Positions 35,201 to 41,539 of a stretch of 64,000 bases of DNA are shown here, piece by piece. The notes under the pieces were generated by a model. The model saw only the letters and a list, made by a program, of their open reading frames with translations, had not been told where the DNA came from and made no database searches. The DNA comes from Flavipsychrobacter sp964461535 (GTDB lineage Bacteria > Bacteroidota > Bacteroidia > Chitinophagales > Chitinophagaceae), in contig CAYWUY010000007.1 in the NCBI GenBank assembly GCA_964461535.1, forward strand, positions 1 to 64,000, in the 5' to 3' direction. The translations under genes and the position numbers were made by a program. The stretch's first letter is position 1. Each line of letters opens with the position of its first letter.

Positions 35201-35617
35201 GGATGTGTAGGGTATTGTGTAAGTGCCGCTATAAATAAAGCGTTTGATACCCGGAATAGTCGAGGTGGTTGAATGGCATTGTGTATTCAAGCTATCTGCT
35301 GGGCAAACAGGTGTAATTTCAACACCTTCACTAGGGGGTTGTATTGTTAGATTTATACTTGTGATAAAAGTACTACCATCATATATACAAATTCTAGGGT
35401 TTGCTACCGGCAAATTAGAAAAAGCTGATGAACCACTACTAACACTGGCGCAATCTCCATATAACGTCAATGTTATTTTATAGGTATTACCAGTTTGCCA
35501 TTGATAGTTCAAATCGGCACCAACTAAGTGGTTGGCAAACAATGCTTTCGTGCCCAATAATAATATAAACACTAATAATGTAGTGTATTTAAGGACGCGC
35601 TTGCAACTAAGTATCAT
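32252..35617 (-). CDS. Secreted PKD-repeat protein with type B T9SS sorting domain
   Basis: A 1121-residue predicted cell-surface protein. A signal peptide ends near residue 28 (GTKALFA). The N-terminal domain, HLVGADLNYQWQTGNTYKITLTLYGDC, is often seen in Bacteroidota CHU_C proteins. A cadherin-like middle contains FDPLTGQISFTPD, then two repeats with the pattern CGxxDGxIKLSGLNPGELDTIRY / CGFNNGKLVISGLQPGQVD. Three PKD modules follow (YRWYFSDGGTDTAKNP, YAWDMGDGTT, VWNLGDGN). The C-terminal CHU_C domain has LPNSFSPNDDGVNDYF, NIYNRWGQLVYE, GWDGRFND and ends GNVTLLR. T9SS export is strongly implied; the ligand is unknown. Monocistronic, without an adjacent SprF gene. Confidence 0.9.
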   Translation of the reverse strand: MILSCKRVLKYTTLLVFILLLGTKALFANHLVGADLNYQWQTGNTYKITLTLYGDCASVSSGSSAFSNLPVANPRICIYDGSTFITSINLTIQPPSEGVEITPVCPADSLNTQCHSTTSTIPGIKRFIYSGTYTIPYTSHFWRFMFNGYQSSGATAGRATTITNITGGVSTMQLIDTLDNTTTLPNSSPILTILPVPFFCVNANSNYNPGAVDADGDSLVFNLIHAPETPSTNPCVGTSNYVNYVTTYPYSGANPLHTYAGAFSFDPLTGQISFTPDIIQRSLVVYNIREYRNGVLIGSSMREMTFKTLTCTGTPPRANFTSSSGGTVEDSTHYRICANSGAFSVSIAGVSDDPTKNLTLTTTGVPMGATFSVTGNGTPNPVATVSWTSTGVTTGFYTFFVNVKDDNCPISNQQTLAFTIAILPIPGLSSAIVQPVTCTGDAIIAFTPSGDGLPWHTQILDASGNVIDSTLAITGTFYDTLPATADSIIIYSNLSMFCNGRYDINLPAAAFVTPIPTMSNPTYCGANDGFIKLSGLNPGELDTIRYTYMGTFVNTQVILVPTSGEITLSNLCAGTYSNIVVSYGRCRSTPLPPIVLTNPPITIGTVTATNVSSCGFNNGKLVISGLQPGQVDSLFYTYNSSVMSPVVATVSASGTITLNGMPAGTYSNIYVKTLGNCPNYTAGCISPILGPITIQQPELNASFTYNISQGCKGDTLRFTNLSTSDSNFVVGSTAGLSYRWYFSDGGTDTAKNPTHVYLHLASGTYSAKLIITNTECVDSMMVTFTLNEKISAGFTVPSDTVCQQTPITFTNTSTGLGLSYAWDMGDGTTASSLNVTHPYNNTGLYLVKLIVQDNIPCYDTAEQYIQIDSIAQANMSISDTTICSGGMVTVGGIFTNIGLTSIVWNLGDGNIVDNTNSVQHSFTSSTPTSYFITVTASYRACPTATTTRKLRVYPIPNIYLGADTSLCAGGGQVYIMDRINSGNPLATWEWNTGDNTSSIVATKPGIYTSKVTIYGCVASDTLEVARDCYIDLPNSFSPNDDGVNDYFFPRSLLTHGLTSFTLNIYNRWGQLVYETKATEGKGWDGRFNDTPQPQGVYIYYIHATFKDGQRVDTKGNVTLLR

Positions 35618-35733
35618 AATTATGTAAGTGTGTGTTTATATATATACAGTTGTTTACGTACAAATGGTTGGTTCTTTATATGTAATTATTTGCACGGTAT
35701 GGGTTTAAAATTACGTTTTTTTTGTTTTAATAG

Positions 35734-35760
35734 TTGTAGAATAATTGTATTTTATATTTG
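35734..35760 (+). promoter_or_regulatory. Candidate promoter for the sensor kinase gene
   Basis: TTG (35734-35736), 16 bases, then TATATTTG (35753-35760). The -7 match is exact; the spacing is one base short of the usual 17-23. It lies 105 bases before the kinase start, in a 248-base AT-rich spacer with no other recognised element. Confidence 0.35.
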
Positions 35761-35865
35761 TAATGTTACTTCGTGGTGTATATCATGTGTTAACCTTTAT
35801 TGATACTTAATATATTTATTTGATATTCTGCACGCAAGATTTTACTTTCACGTTCAAATCATCGT

Positions 35866-37959
35866 TTGCGGGCATCATTATCCATATTACTATTGTCATT
35901 ACTGAGCTTACTGGCTGTTTCTTGCAGTACAGATAATGGTTATGTTCTTAAGAGTACGCCCCAGTTCGATAGTACTTTTATTAATGCTGATAGAATCTAC
36001 GATGCCGGAAATCCCTTAGCTGCATATAGTTATATTAGGCAGGAGTATGAGAAGCAGAAAAAGTACCTAACGGTTATAGATAAGCTTAATTATTACGCCT
36101 ATGCCAATATATTGTATAGCTCAGGTCTGCACGACTATAATCATTGCTTGAACATTGCCGATACCATGTTGTCGCTTATACGCAATTCTGGCATGGCAGA
36201 TAAGTTGAATATTAGAACTATTCAGGCTATGAATATTAAGGCTGATGCACTTAATAATTTATCTAAATATGATGAAGCCTATTCTATCTACTATAAAGCT
36301 ATGTTGGTAGCTAGAGAGAATAGTGATTCCTGTTCATTAAGCACCTACAGCTATTCCTTGGGTATGATTTTGTATAAACAAATGAAATATCCCAATGCGG
36401 CAGAGCATTTTAAGACTGCAATTCTTCAAATGGCCTATTGTCCTGATGAGTTTAGATATTTTTATAGAAAACAGGAGATATTAGATAATATAGGTATATG
36501 CTACAGTAAGTTAGGAAATTATGACAGTGCCATAATTTATTACGATTCTGCATTAAAGTTTATAGAGCATAATAGAGGAAAATATCCTCAAAAAACACTG
36601 AAGTCATATGAAATGGCTAGGGCAGTTGTATGTGGTAATATGTCTGATGTTTACAAATCAAAAGGTAAGGTAGATTCTGCAACTGCGCTTTTAAAGCAAA
36701 GTATAGCAGTTAATCTACAAAAAGGCTATGCTAACAATGATGCCATTTTATCTCAAATAAAGCTTGCTAAAATATATCTTGAGACAAATAAGCTAAATGA
36801 TCTTACAACTACACTAAAAGATATTAAGGTAGAACTAGATACCATACCTAATAAACAAGTAGAGATAGAGTGGAATAAGCTCATGTGGCATTATTATGAG
36901 TTTACTAATAATGCTACACTAGCTTACCAGCATGTAGTTAAGTATACTGCCCTAAACGATACCTTCATTGAGCGGAATAAAAAACTAATGAATTCAGATG
37001 TTGAAGGCCGTTTCAACAATTTAGAAAAAGAATACAATAATAAACTAGCTGAAAAAAGTGCTAAAGTTGAGTTGCTGTATAGGTTAGGGGCTCTTCTAGT
37101 ATTTATAGCTACTATTGTTATAGCTCTTATTTGGTACAGAAATGCTGTAAGAAATAGACGGAATCTGCTAGAATTACAAAAGTTAAACGTACAAATAAAC
37201 GAGCAGAAACATAAGCTAGAAGAAGCTTTAGCAGGCTTAGAAACAAGAGATAGAGATAAATCAAGAATCCTCAGGTCTGTTGCGCATGATGTTATGAGTC
37301 CTATATCTGCAATAGCTGCACTGGTAGATATATTAATCCATGAGTGTACAGATGTTGCGCCTGAGTACCGAGAAATGTTTGATATGATTCGTAAGGCATG
37401 TGAAAACTCTCTTAATTTAAGTAGAGATATTTTGGATGCTGCCGTGGAAATTTCACCTGATAAATTACCTAAAGAATGGGTAGATATAAAAGAGTTAGTA
37501 AAAGATAATATAGATTTATTAAATGTAAAAGCAGCGTCAAAAAAACAAAAAATTCAATTTGAAGTTAGCGATTCACAGTCATACAAAGCATTTGTAAATA
37601 AGAATAAGATAGGTAGGGTAGTTAATAATTTAATAGGCAATGCTATTAAATTTAGCTACGAGAATAGTAAAATACAAGTCTCATTACTTTTGCAGAACAA
37701 GGAGATTGAGATTATTGTTAAAGATACAGGGGTAGGTATACCATTAAAAGCGCAGAAACATGTTTTTGACATGTTTACTGAGAGTAAATCATATGGTACT
37801 AATGGGGAAAAACCTCATGGTATAGGTCTTTCTATTTGTCTACAAATAGCAAAAGCGCATGGTGGTAAACTATGGTTTGTAAGTAGAGAAAATGAAGGTT
37901 CCGAATTTCATTTTACATTTCCTATTGATATAGATAATATTGGAAATCAATCAATATAG
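35866..37959 (+). CDS. Sensor histidine kinase with periplasmic TPR domain and a lipobox
   Basis: A 697-residue membrane kinase. The start appears to be TTG; no ATG gives the signal. Residues 1-20 form a signal with LAVSC (Cys20) resembling a lipobox. TPR-like helices fill about 30-390 (ALNNLSKYDEAYSIYYKA, GNYDSAIIYYDSALKFI). One membrane span lies at about 403-425, then a coiled coil. The HisKA domain has the phospho-acceptor H474 in VAHDVMSPISAIAAL. The ATPase has the N box NNLIGNAIKFS, G1 DTGVGIP and G2 GIGLSIC. It probably senses an envelope state via TPR and phosphorylates the REC protein encoded next. TPR-type kinases without a lipobox are the family norm. Confidence 0.92.
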   Translation: MRASLSILLLSLLSLLAVSCSTDNGYVLKSTPQFDSTFINADRIYDAGNPLAAYSYIRQEYEKQKKYLTVIDKLNYYAYANILYSSGLHDYNHCLNIADTMLSLIRNSGMADKLNIRTIQAMNIKADALNNLSKYDEAYSIYYKAMLVARENSDSCSLSTYSYSLGMILYKQMKYPNAAEHFKTAILQMAYCPDEFRYFYRKQEILDNIGICYSKLGNYDSAIIYYDSALKFIEHNRGKYPQKTLKSYEMARAVVCGNMSDVYKSKGKVDSATALLKQSIAVNLQKGYANNDAILSQIKLAKIYLETNKLNDLTTTLKDIKVELDTIPNKQVEIEWNKLMWHYYEFTNNATLAYQHVVKYTALNDTFIERNKKLMNSDVEGRFNNLEKEYNNKLAEKSAKVELLYRLGALLVFIATIVIALIWYRNAVRNRRNLLELQKLNVQINEQKHKLEEALAGLETRDRDKSRILRSVAHDVMSPISAIAALVDILIHECTDVAPEYREMFDMIRKACENSLNLSRDILDAAVEISPDKLPKEWVDIKELVKDNIDLLNVKAASKKQKIQFEVSDSQSYKAFVNKNKIGRVVNNLIGNAIKFSYENSKIQVSLLLQNKEIEIIVKDTGVGIPLKAQKHVFDMFTESKSYGTNGEKPHGIGLSICLQIAKAHGGKLWFVSRENEGSEFHFTFPIDIDNIGNQSI

Positions 37960-37991
37960 CCATTATTTTGTCGTATTCTTTCAGGTCAATT

Positions 37992-38021
37992 TTGTTGCAA
38001 GGCTATTTTCAATTAAATTTG
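37992..38021 (+). promoter_or_regulatory. Bacteroidota-type promoter before the response regulator
   Basis: TTG (37992-37994), 19 bases, TAAATTTG (38014-38021): both halves and the spacing fit TTG-N17-23-TAnnTTTG. A second -7 match, TAAATTTG, lies at 38088-38095. The regulator-to-YaiO operon may thus start here, with a leader of about 120 bases, separately from the kinase. Confidence 0.5.
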
Positions 38022-38147
38022 TATATTGTTATAGTTAATTTCACTATTTGTAAAATCGCAGATGTTTTAATTTAACAATAAAGAGTATAAATTTGAGTCT
38101 TACAAATACGCATCTTTAAATATATCTAATAATACTACAATTGCTTA

Positions 38148-38549
38148 ATGGCTAATATACTTATAATTGAGGACGACGAAATAATGCTTAGGGCTGTTAA
38201 AAACATCTTGGCAAAAGATGGTCATTCTGTTTTAACTGCCAAAGATGGAAAAGAAGCTTTTGAATATTTAGAAAATGCAAATTATGATATTGTTTTAACC
38301 GATCTGATGATGCCCTATGCTAATGGTTTAGAGGTGGTTTCTAAATTAAGAAATGACCCTAATCGTAGACATGTTGGCATCATTATAGTATCTTCGGTTG
38401 GTAATGAAGAAACTATAACCGAAGGTTTTAGGCTAGGTGCAGACGATTATTTGAAAAAGCCTATTATGGCCGGTGAACTACTAATCAGGGTACGTAAACT
38501 ATTGGCTAACAGGTCCGGTGGTGTAAAACTTGTTACCAAAAAAAAATAG
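38148..38549 (+). CDS. Single-domain (REC-only) response regulator
   Basis: A 133-residue receiver domain with no output domain. The acidic pocket is E8-D9-D10, the phospho-acceptor is D52 in IVLTDLMMP, the switch Ser is in IIIVSSVGNEE (S82 or S83) and the conserved Lys is K104 in DDYLKKPI. A basic tail of about 15 residues ends the protein (VTKKK). Phosphorylation is presumably by the kinase encoded 188 bases upstream. As it lacks a DNA-binding domain it should act by protein contact, plausibly on the HEAT protein or glycosyltransferase encoded immediately downstream (9-base spacer). Confidence 0.93.
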   Translation: MANILIIEDDEIMLRAVKNILAKDGHSVLTAKDGKEAFEYLENANYDIVLTDLMMPYANGLEVVSKLRNDPNRRHVGIIIVSSVGNEETITEGFRLGADDYLKKPIMAGELLIRVRKLLANRSGGVKLVTKKK

Positions 38550-38558
38550 CAGTTACGC

Positions 38559-39710
38559 ATGTGGAGTGATCTTACAACCCTCTTATATCAAGCTTACGAA
38601 CAATTTGGCTATCTCCCTTTATTTATTGAGATAGCTTTAATATTTATCTTTCTGGCCATATTGGCAACCTTGCTTTCTTATGGAGTCATTCTTTATAAAA
38701 GGTGGAAGGGGTATTTGGATGAAAAACGTTTCAACTTCATTCGTCCCCAGATAGAAGATTTAATTACAGAGCAGGTATTAATTAATGAACATCTTGAACA
38801 AAAGCCTGTAGATGAAATTGAGTTTTCCCCCGAAGCACTCAATAATATCATATTCAAAAAACCTTGGGTAAGGCAAATAGTTATTGATATACTCATACAA
38901 TATAGAAAAAACTTTAGGGGAGAGGTTGGCGATTTATTACGAAAGCTTTATATCGATTTGAATCTAACTAAAGATTCATTTGATAAAATGAGAAGTAGAA
39001 AGTGGGAACGTAAGATTAAAGCCGTGGTTGAACTTACCCAAATGGATATTCAAATATCGGATGTAATGATTCTGCCACTTACTATTAGTACAAATCCTTC
39101 TTTAAGAGCTGCTGCGCGTAATGCATATATACAACTAAGTAAAAACGATCCGTTTAAATTCTTCGATATTGCCACAGATCCTATCTCTCCTTGGGATCAA
39201 CTGGAGCTTTTTAAAATTATTACTACCACAAAAGATTTAGCTATACCTAACTTCTCTCGTTGGATTAGCTATTCTTCTAATAAAAGTATTGTCTCTTTCT
39301 GTTTAAAATTAATATCGCATTACGACCAGCAATCTGCCATACCATCAGTTATGGAGTTGCTAAATAATAAAGATCACAAATTAAGAGCTGAAGCTATTAA
39401 TTGCTTGGGTAAATTATCTGCAGAGGTTGCCGAAGAAAAATTTTCTTCTATATACTTCACTCAGCCAATTATTTGTCAGTTAGAAATTATAAAAGCTTTA
39501 GGGCGTATTTCTTCTGGTAGAAGATTAGATTTTTTAAAGCAAGAATTTTTATTTTCAACTAATTTCGAAATACGCATGGCCACTGCAAAGTCTATTATCA
39601 AGCATAATACACCTGCGTCCAGGGCATTAATAGAGGAGTTGTATGAAACAACTTACGAGGAAAATAGAAGAATATTGAATCATTGTCAAAATCCATTAAT
39701 CAAAACTTAA
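38559..39710 (+). CDS. Membrane-anchored HEAT-repeat protein
   Basis: A 383-residue protein with one N-terminal membrane segment (about 19-46: LFIEIALIFIFLAILATLLSYGVIL) and a cytoplasmic all-helical remainder. The C-terminal two-thirds show HEAT-like pairs: LRAAARNAYIQLS, AIPSVMELLNNKDHKLRAEAINCLGKLS and EIRMATAKSIIKHNTPAS. HEAT solenoids are docking surfaces. Its place between a REC-only regulator and a GT2 synthase, 9 bases after the former, makes it a good candidate for the adaptor that couples phosphorylation to polysaccharide synthesis. No enzymatic motif is visible. Confidence 0.8.
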   Translation: MWSDLTTLLYQAYEQFGYLPLFIEIALIFIFLAILATLLSYGVILYKRWKGYLDEKRFNFIRPQIEDLITEQVLINEHLEQKPVDEIEFSPEALNNIIFKKPWVRQIVIDILIQYRKNFRGEVGDLLRKLYIDLNLTKDSFDKMRSRKWERKIKAVVELTQMDIQISDVMILPLTISTNPSLRAAARNAYIQLSKNDPFKFFDIATDPISPWDQLELFKIITTTKDLAIPNFSRWISYSSNKSIVSFCLKLISHYDQQSAIPSVMELLNNKDHKLRAEAINCLGKLSAEVAEEKFSSIYFTQPIICQLEIIKALGRISSGRRLDFLKQEFLFSTNFEIRMATAKSIIKHNTPASRALIEELYETTYEENRRILNHCQNPLIKT

Positions 39711-39772
39711 TGTTGGTGCCAGTTCATAACAATTTTGGTCATCAACATTAATCATAGATATTACAATAAAGT

Positions 39773-41293
39773 ATGTGGTCTTCAATAAGAGCATTTTTTT
39801 CAGAAAGTACATTCTTCGATGTAGTTGGAGAATTTTACTCTGATGCCGTATTCATATACGGCACCACATTGTTATTAGCTTACGGAGTTTTGGCCATTCT
39901 GTCTTTAATGGCTATTAAACGCTACATGAAGAAGAATGATTCAGTAGACTACAATGTTATTGTTGAATCTCCTCTAGCTCCGGGTATTTCTGTAGTAGCT
40001 CCGGCTTTTAATGAAGGGGTAACTATTATTCAAAATGTACGATCGCTGCTTACATTAAACTACCCCAAGTTTGAGGTGATTATTGTTAATGACGGTAGTA
40101 CGGATGATACTTTAGAAAAGCTAATTACTGAGTTTGATTTAGAACACGTTGAATATGCTTTCAGAGAGCGTCTTAATTGCCAGCCTATAAAGCGAGTATT
40201 CAAGTCTAAAGATCCAGCATATGAAAAGCTAATTGTAATAGATAAGGTTAATGGTAAAAGTAAGGCCGATGCCTCTAATGCCGGTATTAACCTGTCTTCC
40301 TATGACTACTTTTTATGTACCGATGTAGATTGCATTCTTGATAAGGATACCCTGATAAAGCTAATAAAGCCGTTCATGGATGAAGATATATCAGAAAGTG
40401 CATCTAGTACCAAGGCATATGCTAAAGAAGATGTAGAACAAAGGCAAATAATTGCTACGGGTGCCACTTTGCGTATGGTGAACTCTTGTGAAGTAGATGG
40501 TGGACTTATTGTAAGGGTAAGGCCTCCTAGAAGATACTTGCCTAGGTTTCAGGAGATGGAATACATTCGAGCCTTTGTATTAGGTAAAATGGGTTGGGAT
40601 TTTATTAATGCTGTTCCTAACGTATCGGGTGGTTTAGGTATGTTCGATAAAGATGTTGCTGTTAAGGCAGGTGGTTACGATTCTAAATCCTTTGGAGAGG
40701 ATATGGATATGATAACCCGTATGTGTGCATACATGAAGGCAAATACCAAAGAATATGCAGTAAGATACGTGCCCGTAACATTATGTTGGACTGAAGGACC
40801 CACTACCCTAAAAGTATTTGGTCGCCAGCGTTCTCGTTGGGCTAGGGGACTAGCTCAAATCATGAGCATACATCGCAAAATACTATTCAATCCTCGCTTT
40901 GGTAGGTTAGGTTTAATCGTATTCCCTTACAACTTTCTATTCGAGCTTTTAGCACCTATAATTGAGTTCTTAGGTATATTATACTACATATATTTAATTA
41001 TTACAGGGCAAATCAACTGGCCATATGCTATCATTTTATTGGTGTTTGTATATACCTATTCGGTAATGATTACCACTTTAGCCTTATTGTGGGATCAGAT
41101 TACGTTTAAATACTATAAAACTTGGGGCGAGGTTATAGGCTTGTGCCTAATGGCATTTTTAGAGCCTTTCTTTTACCATCCGCTTATTGTTTTTTATGCT
41201 TTAAAAGGGTATTTCAACTTTGTAACTGGTAGAGCCCACACCTGGGGTAACATGCAGCGTCAAGGTTTCGGTAACCAAGCTAAAAAGAAATAA
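39773..41293 (+). CDS. Processive GT2 glycosyltransferase (polysaccharide synthase)
   Basis: A 506-residue membrane glycosyltransferase resembling PgaC/IcaA, hyaluronan and cellulose synthases. There is one N-terminal membrane span (about 28-48) and four to five near the C-terminus (about 378-490). The cytoplasmic GT-A domain has ISVVAPAFNEG, IVNDGSTDDT (about 103-112), the metal-binding DVD around residue 182, FGEDMDM (about 305) and the processivity motif QRSRW (about 350). It should polymerise a beta-linked sugar from a nucleotide sugar and push it through the inner membrane. Sugar identity is not readable. No PilZ domain is visible. Downstream TPR/YaiO protein is the probable outer-membrane exporter. 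Confidence 0.9.
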   Translation: MWSSIRAFFSESTFFDVVGEFYSDAVFIYGTTLLLAYGVLAILSLMAIKRYMKKNDSVDYNVIVESPLAPGISVVAPAFNEGVTIIQNVRSLLTLNYPKFEVIIVNDGSTDDTLEKLITEFDLEHVEYAFRERLNCQPIKRVFKSKDPAYEKLIVIDKVNGKSKADASNAGINLSSYDYFLCTDVDCILDKDTLIKLIKPFMDEDISESASSTKAYAKEDVEQRQIIATGATLRMVNSCEVDGGLIVRVRPPRRYLPRFQEMEYIRAFVLGKMGWDFINAVPNVSGGLGMFDKDVAVKAGGYDSKSFGEDMDMITRMCAYMKANTKEYAVRYVPVTLCWTEGPTTLKVFGRQRSRWARGLAQIMSIHRKILFNPRFGRLGLIVFPYNFLFELLAPIIEFLGILYYIYLIITGQINWPYAIILLVFVYTYSVMITTLALLWDQITFKYYKTWGEVIGLCLMAFLEPFFYHPLIVFYALKGYFNFVTGRAHTWGNMQRQGFGNQAKKK

Positions 41294-41414
41294 TGTTATA
41301 TTTCTGTGTGGTGGAAAACTAGAATTATGTAATGCAAAAAAAAAATTGTAACTATGCAGCAATAATATTTGCTACATGTACAAAACATTGAGCATAAATT
41401 ATTTAAATAAACCT

Positions 41415-41475
41415 TATCAAACACTTTTCACAACTATACTTTATAAACACTATCAAACAATTTCACAACAATCCT
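41415..41475. repeat. Imperfect direct repeat, 36-base period, before the TPR/YaiO gene
   Basis: Two related units start TATCAAACAC (41415) and TATCAAACAA (41451); each continues with TTTCACAAC-like sequence. They lie in the 246-base spacer between the glycosyltransferase and TPR/YaiO genes. Could be a regulatory site or simple AT-rich drift. Nothing else is recognised in this spacer. Confidence 0.3.
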
Positions 41476-41539
41476 TATACCTAGATAACTGTCATTAGAA
41501 AACAATATATACTAACTAACAACCATTAAATAGGCAACG

